This document shows, piece after piece, positions 15,687 to 23,428 of a stretch of 57,176 bases of DNA. This stretch comes from a virus, in the IMG/VR virus record IMGVR_UViG_3300017963_000309, positions 1 through 57,176 of that record. The stretch is one strand, 5' to 3'. A program made the position numbers and the translations under genes. Each line of letters begins with the position of its first letter. The first letter of the stretch is position 1. The notes beneath the pieces were generated by a model, which was not told the DNA's origin, did not search any database, and saw only the letters and a program-made list of their open reading frames with translations.

Positions 15687-16757
15687 TTAGGACAAAATGT
15701 CCGCATAACTTTTCAATAAATCAACACCTTTTTTGGAGTTGGTGATTGATTTTCGGAAATGTGCTTCGTCAGTATTCTTCAAAAACCTTAATAGAAGTAT
15801 AGAAAATTCCGCTTCTAAGTGGTCACATAACGGTAAGATTTTCTCGAACAGTTTCTTGTCTGCTCGATATCGTTCCGCAACCGTACCGATTAAAACATAT
15901 TTTAAATCAATTTCTTCAATCTTCTTTACTTGTTTTGGTTCTTTAAAGATATTATCCAAATCAATTTTAGTCTGCAATCTTAGGAAAGCGACGAACTCTT
16001 TAGCTGTACCCTCTCCCACGCTTGAACCAATAAGTTGCTCTACTTGCTTCTTATCTTTCCGACCTTTAATTAATCGGCTACAAAAAGCCCAACTTCTCGG
16101 AGTAGGAAACGCTTTATCTTTATTCTTATCCCCAATCTTGTAAAGTGTGTCGGATTTAAAATTTAAGAAAGCTATAATGTTCCCGTCGATATTATGCTTC
16201 ATAGCCCACTCACTCCAATTTTCTACTGTTGGAATATCTAACTCGGCATGAATAAACCGATTACATAAAGCACTACTCATATCGAACACATTACATTTAT
16301 CTTCCATACGATTACCAGCACTAATGATTACCCAACCGTTAGGTAGAACGTAATCACCAACACGCCTATCCAAAATTAATTGGTAAGCTACCGCTTGAAT
16401 AGAGGGCGGACTTAAATTCAGTTCATCAAAGAATATAATGCCTTGACTATCTTCATCTCTTGGTAACCAGTTCGGGAATAACCATTTAGTAGTGCCCTCT
16501 TTCACGTCTTGAATAGGCAACCCTCTAAGGTCACTCGGTTCTAATTGTGAAATACGCACATCAAGAAAACCAAACTTCTCTTTATCGTTAGCATTTTCGG
16601 TAAATTCTAACTCTTTACTTTTAGCAATCTCTTGTGCCACTTGCTTAATCGTTTGACTTTTCCCAATACCAACACCGCCCCAAACAAATAATGGAGTTTT
16701 AGTTTCGTAAGCAATCTGTAAATGCTCTTTCAATTCCGCATGATTTATATTAACCAT
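15687..16757 (-). CDS. MoxR-type AAA+ ATPase
   Basis: 356 residues. Walker A GGVGIGKS (27-34), Walker B IIFFDELN (near 110), sensor SAGN, and an arginine in CNRFIHAEL. MoxR ATPases work with VWA-domain partners to remodel proteins; the partner is the gene at 14032-15228. The C-terminus is a helical lid. Confidence 0.85.
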   Translation of the reverse strand: MVNINHAELKEHLQIAYETKTPLFVWGGVGIGKSQTIKQVAQEIAKSKELEFTENANDKEKFGFLDVRISQLEPSDLRGLPIQDVKEGTTKWLFPNWLPRDEDSQGIIFFDELNLSPPSIQAVAYQLILDRRVGDYVLPNGWVIISAGNRMEDKCNVFDMSSALCNRFIHAELDIPTVENWSEWAMKHNIDGNIIAFLNFKSDTLYKIGDKNKDKAFPTPRSWAFCSRLIKGRKDKKQVEQLIGSSVGEGTAKEFVAFLRLQTKIDLDNIFKEPKQVKKIEEIDLKYVLIGTVAERYRADKKLFEKILPLCDHLEAEFSILLLRFLKNTDEAHFRKSITNSKKGVDLLKSYADILS

Positions 16758-16793
16758 TTTTTATTTTTGAACCCCCTTACAGTAATCTTCATT

Positions 16794-17651
16794 TTAAATA
16801 TTCTCCAACGCTTCGTAAGTAATAGCTATCTCACTAACTACTTCATCTAATTTATTTTCCTTATCCTCATTACTAGACTTATCCGCAATATGCTTTTTAA
16901 TCGCATGAATTATATTATCTGTTTTTTCGTCTAGTAATTCATCATAAACAATTAATTTACTTAGATTAAACCTCATAATGTCGTGGGGTAAAATCTTTTC
17001 ACGATTTAGGAAAGTTCCAAAATCTGAACCGTCGTATTCCATTAATTTTTCTATCCTCGCTTCGTCGATATCTATTTCGTTAATTTCCCCGTCAGTATCA
17101 AACTTAACACTTGTTTCATTATCAATAGAAACCTCATTATATCCATTATCTAAATTGAAGCTAAGGTTTTGAAAAGCGGTCGCTAGTTTCAAGAAATCTT
17201 TCCTATTTCTGCTTAAAATATTATCCGCAATATCAAGGCATAAGTCTTGGTCTTTTAATATCTGCATTAATACTATGAAATTATCACTGTTCATACTATA
17301 ACCGCCTGTAAGTTGCCACTCATCAACTAAAGGGTTTAATTGACAACCATAACTTACAATGCCTAGACCGTTACAATTAATTCCAATTTCAACATCATTT
17401 CTTGAATAATAACCTGTCCTGTTTGTTAAATGGAATTTATCCCTTATCTTCTTTTTCTTGGTAACACTCGTCAAGGCGTGGATTAACTTCGGCAACTTTT
17501 TAAGAAAACTTTTTTGGTTCGTGTTGGCTATTTTATCCTTTAATTCTTTCAAGGCATTATTTACGTTACTTCTGTTCTTTAAAAGTGGTTTAAAATGTTC
17601 TTGTAGTTTCTCTTGCAATTTTTCGTTTCGTTTCAAGGCGTTCTTTTTCAT
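16794..17651 (-). CDS. Hypothetical protein, 285 aa
   Basis: The N-terminus is a basic helix, the centre alpha/beta, the C-terminus acidic and helical. No family recognised. Just upstream of the MoxR gene and probably in the same transcript. Confidence 0.65.
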   Translation of the reverse strand: MKKNALKRNEKLQEKLQEHFKPLLKNRSNVNNALKELKDKIANTNQKSFLKKLPKLIHALTSVTKKKKIRDKFHLTNRTGYYSRNDVEIGINCNGLGIVSYGCQLNPLVDEWQLTGGYSMNSDNFIVLMQILKDQDLCLDIADNILSRNRKDFLKLATAFQNLSFNLDNGYNEVSIDNETSVKFDTDGEINEIDIDEARIEKLMEYDGSDFGTFLNREKILPHDIMRFNLSKLIVYDELLDEKTDNIIHAIKKHIADKSSNEDKENKLDEVVSEIAITYEALENI

Positions 17652-17653
17652 AT

Positions 17654-17998
17654 TTATATCTTCCTAGCCAAATAATCTGCATGAGAATTAATATCCTCAT
17701 AGATTAGCTGTTTTAGTTCTTCCGTATTATGTAAAATTATGTTAGGTTTATTTTGTACCATATCTTTAAAACAACTAAAACCGAGTGCTCTCGCTAGTTC
17801 CCCTTTATGTTTTGCTGTTGTCATGCTGTACCCGTCACCATTAAATAAATATGTTCCGTCTTTCAATTTCACGCATAAAGGGAAATGGTAACCGTAAGAA
17901 TATAAAACTAATTTCCCGTTTTTGCTTTCACTAAAAAGGTTTTTTACTTGGGCTTCTTGCCCATATACAAACTCTTGTGCTACTTCGCTATTTTTCAT
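17654..17998 (-). CDS. DUF8033-like protein
   Basis: 114 residues from the ATG at 17998. The core YSYGYHFPLCVKL, LFNGDGYSMTTAKHKGE resembles a family of uncharacterised phage proteins (DUF8033-like) with an S-TT-KH motif. Function unknown. Confidence 0.6.
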   Translation of the reverse strand: MKNSEVAQEFVYGQEAQVKNLFSESKNGKLVLYSYGYHFPLCVKLKDGTYLFNGDGYSMTTAKHKGELARALGFSCFKDMVQNKPNIILHNTEELKQLIYEDINSHADYLARKI

Positions 17999-17999
17999 C

Positions 18000-18551
18000 T
18001 TAAAAAATCTCCCCGTTTTCAGTGAATTTATATTCATTAATTTGAATATTATCTTTTATGTTTTCGTCACTGTCTTGATATTCAATTTCTTCATAACCAA
18101 TTTTTTCCAACTTTTTACAAATATCATGATAGAACTCATTAAACTCATTTTCAGTTTTTTCATATTCTTTAATTTTTATTAATTGAAGTTCTTCTGTCAA
18201 ATCTCCGTCATTTTCTTCATCTTCTAGTTCTTCCATTTCAATATCAATAGTATTAGAGTGACAATAATAATTGCTTAAATTCCCCTCTTTACAATAAAAC
18301 CTAACGCCTTGAAATTCAAAAGCCCCAACAAAACTTAACCCGTCACCCTTAGAATATCCTAAAGAATACCTTAAACGTGGTTCATCAAGGCACTTAATCT
18401 TATACTCTTCCAATATCTCTCTTAAGTGTTCTTGTAGATTTTCTTCTAAAAAATGATAATCATTAGTTTCTCGAAAATGATTTAAAACTTTTTCTTGAAT
18501 ATCTTCTTTTAGTTCTTCAAAATCATATACAATTATTGTTTTTTGTTCCAT
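18000..18551 (-). CDS. Phage-type YDFEEL/SLGYSKGDG family protein
   Basis: 183 residues. YDFEELKEDIQEKVLNHFRE at the start and LRYSLGYSKGDGLSFVGAF mark a family common in phages, of unknown role. The C-terminal half is acidic and coiled. Confidence 0.65.
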   Translation of the reverse strand: MEQKTIIVYDFEELKEDIQEKVLNHFRETNDYHFLEENLQEHLREILEEYKIKCLDEPRLRYSLGYSKGDGLSFVGAFEFQGVRFYCKEGNLSNYYCHSNTIDIEMEELEDEENDGDLTEELQLIKIKEYEKTENEFNEFYHDICKKLEKIGYEEIEYQDSDENIKDNIQINEYKFTENGEIF

Positions 18552-18552
18552 A

Positions 18553-18792
18553 TTATAATTTATTAATAGTGTTCATATTTTCCACTACTTCTTTTAGTTC
18601 TTGATTATTTGAAATAAGGCTTTTAATAACTGTTTCAAATTCATAAGACTCCCATGTTCTATTATAATAACAAGCTTTTGTTTTGTCAATTTCTACGCCG
18701 TTCTTATAAAGAACTGCTAAATGTCTAAAACCGTACCGTGTGTTTTCACTCCAACACTTTATACTAAAATCTCCATATTCTACTGTTTTCAT
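18553..18792 (-). CDS. Small phage-type protein, 79 aa
   Basis: Start set at the ATG at 18792, 5 nt after the ATACGGAG ribosome site of the repeated leader. NRTWESYEFETVI is a motif seen in short phage proteins. Function unknown. Confidence 0.6.
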   Translation of the reverse strand: MKTVEYGDFSIKCWSENTRYGFRHLAVLYKNGVEIDKTKACYYNRTWESYEFETVIKSLISNNQELKEVVENMNTINKL

Positions 18793-18793
18793 T

Positions 18794-18843
18794 TTTTTAT
18801 CTCCGTATCTCCCTCTAATATAGTGAGAAGAAAAACCCACTTA
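18794..18843 (-). promoter_or_regulatory. Promoter/leader module, copy 1 of 50-bp repeat
   Basis: On the minus strand: CTCACTATATTAGAGGG then GGAGATACGGAGATAAAA and the ATG of the next gene. It holds a TATA-like element and ribosome site. Identical to 18875-18924. Confidence 0.6.
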
Positions 18844-18874
18844 ATCAAGTGCCTTTATAGTGCCTTGATTTATG

Positions 18875-18924
18875 TTTTTATCTCCGTATCTCCCTCTAAT
18901 ATAGTGAGAAGAAAAACCCACTTA
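18875..18924 (-). repeat. Orphan copy 2 of the 50-bp leader module
   Basis: A perfect copy of 18794-18843 at 81-bp spacing, but no reading frame follows it. Looser relatives lie at 19100-19150 and 20255-20300. Suggests duplication, with loss of a gene between the copies. Confidence 0.65.
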
Positions 18925-18976
18925 GACCTATGAAGGCATTATACCCTCAAGGCGTGAATGAAGGCACTACTTGCCT

Positions 18977-19096
18977 TTACTGGTCTGTTTCTTCTATTAA
19001 CCACTTAAATGAACCGTTCTGAATAATTGGTTTAAATTTATGCGGTGAAATTTCTATATAAGATAAATTGTCTTTTTTGCTTTTTTGCTTATTCAT
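18977..19096 (-). CDS. Small basic protein, 39 aa
   Basis: Starts MNKQKSKKDNLSYIE. TATA-like CTATATTAAAG and TAGGAGATA precede the ATG in the same layout as the 50-bp module. No family recognised. Confidence 0.5.
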   Translation of the reverse strand: MNKQKSKKDNLSYIEISPHKFKPIIQNGSFKWLIEETDQ

Positions 19097-19248
19097 TTTT
19101 CTTTATATCTCCTAAACACTCTTTAATATAGTGTGAAGAAAAAACCATTTAAAAGAATATAGAAGAAATGATAATTAATAAAATAAAATATATATTAATT
19201 AATTTAATTAAAAAAAATAAAAAAAGGGGTATAAAACCCCATTAAAAT
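19097..19248. promoter_or_regulatory. AT-rich gap with promoter of small gene
   Basis: Extremely AT-rich with TTAATTAATTTAATTAAAA. It holds the promoter of the 39-aa gene and the 3' end of the next operon. No other gene seen. Confidence 0.35.
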
Positions 19249-19800
19249 TTAAAGCACTTCATAAGCCACAATAGGCTTAATAAAATTCCTTTTTACCACG
19301 CTAAAAGGGGAATTTGTATAAACTCCTTGTTTGGCTTTTGGCTTATGGCTTTTTATCTCTGAAAATTGAAAACTAAAATTAACCTTTTGGTTTATGTTAG
19401 ATTTTCCAATTAAAACCTTTTTTGGTATTTTCTTTTTATTATCATATTCCCAATTATAATAAAAAACTTTATACCCGTTTTTACTCATAAGCATATTATA
19501 AGAACCATAATCTAAACTATTAAGCGGTTTATTTTCCAAGCTTGTATAAGTTTTATTTTCAGAAGTCTTTTTTATTTTGTTTTCAGTCATCAAAATCCTT
19601 AAAACTTCTTTTGTTATTCTTTGTTTATTACTCTTTTTTATTTCGCTTGGAAAAAAAGAATAAAATAAACTTAATTTAAAACTCTTGTAATTATGGCTTT
19701 TAAGGTAGTTGTGGAACGTTTTAGAGATTAAACTTAATTTCTGTTCTCTTTGTTCTTTCCTAAGACCTTTTAAGCTTGTGATTATTTCGCATATTTCCAT
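19249..19800 (-). CDS. Hypothetical basic protein, 183 aa
   Basis: Basic and Lys/Ser/Asn-rich. The N-terminal half is helical (possible winged helix near 55-80), the C-terminus beta-rich. No family recognised. Confidence 0.6.
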   Translation of the reverse strand: MEICEIITSLKGLRKEQREQKLSLISKTFHNYLKSHNYKSFKLSLFYSFFPSEIKKSNKQRITKEVLRILMTENKIKKTSENKTYTSLENKPLNSLDYGSYNMLMSKNGYKVFYYNWEYDNKKKIPKKVLIGKSNINQKVNFSFQFSEIKSHKPKAKQGVYTNSPFSVVKRNFIKPIVAYEVL

Positions 19801-19939
19801 TTATTAAAACCCCCCTTATAATACTTTTTTGTTTATGGTTATTTTTCACCATGTCTTTTTTTAGGAAAAATAGTTTATAAAACTATTTTTTTAAGTCACT
19901 ACATATTAATAGTAAAAAAATTAATAAAAAATATTCTAT

Positions 19940-20245
19940 TTAACCCAATAATTCTATTTTACTTTTTGAAGTTAAAACAAGATATTGTTTAAGGTTTTTC
20001 TCTAAATCTGTTTTAACCTTAAAAGCTAGTTCATCATTAAAGGGGTTAAACTCATTGACTACAATTTCTATAATAAAACTTTTTTCGTGCCCCATTTCCC
20101 AAAAACCCGAAACATTTTTTATTAAAGAAAATCCTTTAATTTTATTTTCGTTTAATGTTCTTATGGCTTTTTGATATTCACACTTTTTGGTTTTATTGTT
20201 ATGACCAATAAAAAAACGGTATAATACATTTTCGCTTTTTTCCAT
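19940..20245 (-). CDS. Phage-type YRFFIGHNNKT family protein
   Basis: 101 residues. YRFFIGHNNKTKKCE and GFWEMGHEKSFIIEI resemble short phage proteins of unknown role with a ferredoxin-like pattern. A related leader (TTATAGGGAGAAAA region) lies upstream. Confidence 0.6.
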   Translation of the reverse strand: MEKSENVLYRFFIGHNNKTKKCEYQKAIRTLNENKIKGFSLIKNVSGFWEMGHEKSFIIEIVVNEFNPFNDELAFKVKTDLEKNLKQYLVLTSKSKIELLG

Positions 20246-20567
20246 TTTTATTAAACTCCATGTTTAGTTAATTATAGGGAGAAAAAAAACCCACTTAATT
20301 TTTAATAGTGGTGACTAAAAGTAACCATTAATAACCATTGATGACCAACCCCGAAAATCGAAAATCGTCAAAATTAAATAAATTAAATACTGGGGCATTA
20401 TTTTATTTATTTTTATTAAAATCGGCATTTTCGGGGATGCCTTGATGATGCCTAGGGATGCCTAGGTCATGCCTTGTTTTTAGAAAAAATACCGACTTGA
20501 AAAAAAGTGTCGGTGAAAATCAGTAAAAAAATCCTATTCTTTATATTATGATGCCTTGATTAAAGGA
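20246..20567. promoter_or_regulatory. AT-rich gap with TCGGTA and GATGCCT repeats
   Basis: No gene seen. It holds a leader resembling the 50-bp module, then GATGCCTTGAT, GATGCCTAGG, GATGCCTAGG and CATGCCTTG in close series (20437-20475), and TACCGACTT / GTGTCGGTG facing each other near 20490-20512. Confidence 0.4.
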
Positions 20568-20708
20568 TTACTTCTTGCCAACAATTAGAGCCATTTTGAT
20601 TCCAGTCTTAGGACAAGTTCCCATCATAAAAGTTCGTCCAGATTTTGTAACCTTCTTTGGGTTTTTCATTTCATGCTTCTTCTTGCATTTCATACAGTAC
20701 GCTAACAT
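20568..20708 (-). CDS. DUF5679-like zinc protein
   Basis: 46 residues starting MLAYCMKCKKKHEMKNPKKV, the signature of DUF5679. The first knuckle (YCMKC) is intact; the second, usually CPxCG, is CPKTG and has lost one Cys. Role unknown, though widespread in viruses and small archaea. Confidence 0.7.
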   Translation of the reverse strand: MLAYCMKCKKKHEMKNPKKVTKSGRTFMMGTCPKTGIKMALIVGKK

Positions 20709-20713
20709 TTTAC

Positions 20714-20878
20714 TTACCTCCTTTTCTCCAATTTAGCTTCCATTTTTAGAAGAGCAGGATAATAGGTGCAACCAAATTCTCTGATGTGGTCACCGACTAT
20801 TTTGCGCGCTATCTTACGAGATTTGGTATGTTCCATCTCTAAGTCTATCCACTGCTTCTTGACTTTACACTTCATCAT
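20714..20878 (-). CDS. DUF5661-like small helical protein
   Basis: 54 residues. WIDLEMEHTKSRKIARKIVGDHIREFGCTYYPALLKME matches the pattern of DUF5661 (LE-EHT, A--I--DH, YY--L--ME). The start is the first of two adjacent ATGs, after GGAG. Function unknown. Confidence 0.65.
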   Translation of the reverse strand: MMKCKVKKQWIDLEMEHTKSRKIARKIVGDHIREFGCTYYPALLKMEAKLEKRR

Positions 20879-20885
20879 AATACTC

Positions 20886-21017
20886 CTAAAGCTTATGCTT
20901 CTTTAAAACTTCTTTGGATTTGCTGCCTGCAAGTTTTTCAGCCATCTCTTCTTGAACTTTCTTTGGCTTCGTCTTAACTGGCAGTTCAGGTGCTTTGTAT
21001 GTTTTACCTAATTTCAT
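20886..21017 (-). CDS. Small basic protein, 43 aa
   Basis: Starts MKLGKTYKAPELPVKTKPKK, with GGAGGAG just before the ATG. Lys-rich, probably nucleic-acid or capsid associated. Confidence 0.6.
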   Translation of the reverse strand: MKLGKTYKAPELPVKTKPKKVQEEMAEKLAGSKSKEVLKKHKL

Positions 21018-21018
21018 T

Positions 21019-21168
21019 TCATCTCCTCCTTTTTCCTTTAATTGGTGTTTTCTTAAATGGTACAGTAGGATTCTTCTGTTTTACATCTAAGACTTCGAAA
21101 CCTGCTGAAGTGAAATGGTACTTAACCCATGCCCCTATCCGGGAATTAAAACTTTGGTAGATAGGCAT
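21019..21168 (-). CDS. Small protein MPIYQSFNSRIGAW type, 49 aa
   Basis: The start at 21168 follows GGAGG by 9 nt; a longer frame to 21261 overlaps the upstream gene and is not supported. Ends in PIKGKRRR. The pattern IGAWVKYHFT-GFEVLDVKQ-NP-VPFK looks like a conserved viral small protein often beside DUF5679/DUF5661 genes (inference). Confidence 0.65.
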   Translation of the reverse strand: MPIYQSFNSRIGAWVKYHFTSAGFEVLDVKQKNPTVPFKKTPIKGKRRR

Positions 21169-21169
21169 T

Positions 21170-21307
21170 TTAATCATCCTCCATTTCGAGTTCAAACTCG
21201 TAATCTTTACCTTTCTTAAAATATTCGCCTTTAGTAACTTGCCTTCTGTTAAGCTTACCAAAGATGATGTCGTTATAATCTTGAAGAATAGGCTTTCTTT
21301 TTCTCAT
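21170..21307 (-). CDS. Small protein, 45 aa
   Basis: Starts MRKRKPILQDYND; basic start, acidic end. Its tail contains the ribosome site of the next gene. No family recognised. Confidence 0.55.
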   Translation of the reverse strand: MRKRKPILQDYNDIIFGKLNRRQVTKGEYFKKGKDYEFELEMEDD

Positions 21308-21407
21308 GCTTACACCTCCTCTTTTTCTTCGGTTTCATCTCTGTTGTCTTCTTGATAACGTGAGCACCAACAGCCACATTCACCAAAGTTCCAAATACAT
21401 TTCCCAT
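21273..21407 (-). CDS. Small Gly/Lys-rich protein, 44 aa
   Basis: Starts MGNVFGTLVNVAVGAHVIKK: a short hydrophobic amphipathic helix, then a Lys/Arg tail with one Cys. It lies 2 nt after the upstream stop and overlaps the next gene by 35 nt. The ribosome site is weak. Confidence 0.45.
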   Translation of the reverse strand: MGNVFGTLVNVAVGAHVIKKTTEMKPKKKRRCKHEKKKAYSSRL

Positions 21408-21409
21408 AT

Positions 21410-22081
21410 TTATCTTCGTACACCAAACATTCGTCCAGTAGCTCCTCCATCGCCAGATTTAATTATACCATTACCTGAACTTAATTTCCTATTAATTTTT
21501 ACAGGATTGCCGCCGAAGCCCCAGAATTGTTGTTTATTCCCGAATAGTTGGAGAAGCCTTTGCTGTTGCGGTGTAGGAGGGATATAAGGTTCCCTTTGAA
21601 TTTCAGGGACGCCTTCATCTTCATAAAAGTCTAATTTACCAATTCTCATACTTTTGTCAACAGGTCTGCCTCTCGGTCTTCCAGTCTGTGGGATTGGTTT
21701 ATATTTTCTTGGTCTACCCCTCTTTCCTTTAGTCTTTGAAGATTTCTTAACTAAACCGGCTAACGGGTCTACACGCCCTTTTTTTACTGTGCCAAATTTT
21801 CTTAAAGTCTTGGCACCTTTTTCACCTAAATAGAATTCTTCATCAATACGCTTTTGTGCAATTTTATCTTCTTTTTCTTTTCTACGTTTTTTTAGAATTT
21901 GTGCTTTAATATTTTCATCACTCATACTTTTATCGAATTGTTTCTTAAAAGTTTCAACATCTTCAGCTTTATCACCTTCAGCTAATTCCCGACTGATATC
22001 TCTGTCTAATGCTAATTGTTCAGCTTTAACTATTTGTGCTTGAAATTCTTCTAATTCTTTTTCTTCTTCTTTGGTTGGCAT
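21410..22081 (-). CDS. AT-hook-like basic protein
   Basis: 223 residues. An N-terminal acidic coiled coil (1-70), then KGKRGRPRK and TGRPRGRPVD, two AT-hook-like motifs, and a Gly/Gln-rich tail. Probably binds DNA in the AT-rich genome or in the particle. It directly follows the capsid-like genes and their terminator. Confidence 0.65.
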   Translation of the reverse strand: MPTKEEEKELEEFQAQIVKAEQLALDRDISRELAEGDKAEDVETFKKQFDKSMSDENIKAQILKKRRKEKEDKIAQKRIDEEFYLGEKGAKTLRKFGTVKKGRVDPLAGLVKKSSKTKGKRGRPRKYKPIPQTGRPRGRPVDKSMRIGKLDFYEDEGVPEIQREPYIPPTPQQQRLLQLFGNKQQFWGFGGNPVKINRKLSSGNGIIKSGDGGATGRMFGVRR

Positions 22082-22141
22082 TTATCATATAAATTTCCTT
22101 TCACTTTTTACTGAATTAAATTTAAAATAAAAAAGAACAAG

Positions 22142-22168
22142 CCCCCAAGGCTTCAGCGACCTTGGGGG
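22142..22168 (-). terminator. Strong hairpin terminator after capsid-like genes
   Basis: CCCCCAAGG (22142-22150) pairs with CCTTGGGGG (22160-22168), loop of 9. On the minus strand it is followed by CTTGTTCTTTTTTATTTT. It lies just after the stop of 22197-22508, as expected for highly expressed virion genes. Confidence 0.7.
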
Positions 22169-22196
22169 GTGGTTAATTATTATATTAGTTGAATAC

Positions 22197-22508
22197 TTAA
22201 TAGCTTGCGCCGCCAGTTCTTCCGCCAAAAGCGAGGAAGATTAAAGACAGTACAACAGCCGCAACACCAACAATTACGATGATGTTGAACCAGTTACCGT
22301 ACTCAGCTAGACCTGTTGCAGCGTCATCAGCGATGTTGTAGGCAGTCCCACAACCCGATGTGTTAACAGCATTACAATCAACAGTGCCTGTTAAATGCGT
22401 ATCACGCATATTAACCAGAACAGTTGCACCGATTGATACAACAATACCTAAGATTACAACACCTATTGCTAGGTCAGTTAGGTCAACAGCAGACTTTTGT
22501 AACTTCAT
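22197..22508 (-). CDS. Putative major capsid protein, two-helix type, copy 1
   Basis: 103 residues. Starts MKLQKSAVDLTDLAIG, helix 1 about 11-33, a polar loop with two Cys, helix 2 about 72-95, then GGRTGGASY. Size, two hydrophobic helices, tandem duplication and the following terminator fit capsid proteins of spindle-shaped archaeal viruses (inference; no sequence match known to me). The copy at 22527-22802 shares most residues. Confidence 0.65.
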   Translation of the reverse strand: MKLQKSAVDLTDLAIGVVILGIVVSIGATVLVNMRDTHLTGTVDCNAVNTSGCGTAYNIADDAATGLAEYGNWFNIIVIVGVAAVVLSLIFLAFGGRTGGASY

Positions 22509-22526
22509 GGTTCATCTCGGCTATAC

Positions 22527-22802
22527 TTAGTAGCTCATTCCACCAGTTCTTCCGCCAAATGCTAAGAAGATAAGTGAAAGAACAACTGCAGCTACACCAA
22601 CGATTACGATGATATTAAACCAGTTACCGTATTCAGCAAGTCCTGTTGCAGCGTCATCAGCTAAATTATAAGCGATGTCACCCTGAGTATTAGTATCCCT
22701 TACGTTCACTAATACTGTAGCGCCAACAGAAACAACGATACCTAGAACAACAATACCAATCGCCAAGTCAGTTAAATCAACAGCAGATTTTTGTAGTTTC
22801 AT
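22527..22802 (-). CDS. Putative major capsid protein, two-helix type, copy 2
   Basis: 91 residues from the ATG at 22802, which aligns with the start of its paralogue; an in-frame ATG at 22817 adds five residues. The central loop is shorter and lacks the Cys pair. Helices and the GGRTGGMSY tail are conserved. A third relative is the C-terminus of the product of 2910-3416. Confidence 0.65.
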   Translation of the reverse strand: MKLQKSAVDLTDLAIGIVVLGIVVSVGATVLVNVRDTNTQGDIAYNLADDAATGLAEYGNWFNIIVIVGVAAVVLSLIFLAFGGRTGGMSY

Positions 22803-22874
22803 TGTATAGTTTTCCATAATTTACTTAATTCTAGGAGTTAAAGATACTTTAAGAAACCACGATGACAGCTGTCA

Positions 22875-23102
22875 TCACGTTAGAACAAGCTTACCACAAT
22901 CTCTTGAAGTCTTATGTATTCTAAAATTGAACTCTTTCTTCTTTGATAACTTACCAGCGACAAGTTCAGAGATAGTAGGATAATCAATAGTTAAGGTTCT
23001 AAGACCATACTGTTTCTTAATCTTCTCTGCTAGGGGTTCACCTATTTTCCCAAATTGGCTGATGAGACTTTCATGCACTCTTATCTGTCTTGAGCTTACC
23101 AT
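22875..23102 (-). CDS. Hypothetical protein, 75 aa
   Basis: Basic, soluble. Begins SSRQIRVHESLISQFG, a pattern like small DNA-binding or RHH-adjacent proteins, but not assignable. Sits among virion genes. Confidence 0.6.
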   Translation of the reverse strand: MVSSRQIRVHESLISQFGKIGEPLAEKIKKQYGLRTLTIDYPTISELVAGKLSKKKEFNFRIHKTSRDCGKLVLT

Positions 23103-23103
23103 A

Positions 23104-23427
23104 TTAATTCCTCTGTTGACTTACTATAATTGCTGAAACGATGGTTAGTGTTAGGAAAACCATTGGATAAGTTATTGCTAAGAATCCGTTCCACCAAAGA
23201 TAAGTCGTGAGTATGAATGAAATGAAAGCTGCTGAAGTTAATGCTGACCCTACCCCGAATGGCAAGGCTAGAGCAAAGAGAGCTAGGAAGACGAACACTG
23301 GCAAAACTTTAGCCATGACGCCTTGACTTATGTATGCTGGATAGCCCAAGAAAAAGTCGGAAGCCGAGCTAACATTGGTTCCGTTATAACTCGTTGGATA
23401 CTCATGATAATTATTTCCTACTGCCAT
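23104..23427 (-). CDS. Virion-module membrane protein, three helices
   Basis: 107 residues. A polar N-terminus with Asn/Tyr is followed by three helices (about 38-56, 60-78, 82-102). It overlaps no gene but lies 1-2 nt from both neighbours. Possible minor particle protein. Confidence 0.65.
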   Translation of the reverse strand: MAVGNNYHEYPTSYNGTNVSSASDFFLGYPAYISQGVMAKVLPVFVFLALFALALPFGVGSALTSAAFISFILTTYLWWNGFLAITYPMVFLTLTIVSAIIVSQQRN

Positions 23428-23428
23428 G

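Noticed and set aside
21177-21261. N-terminal extension of the MPIYQS protein
   Set aside because: It overlaps the 45-aa gene in another frame, while GGAGG supports the start at 21168.
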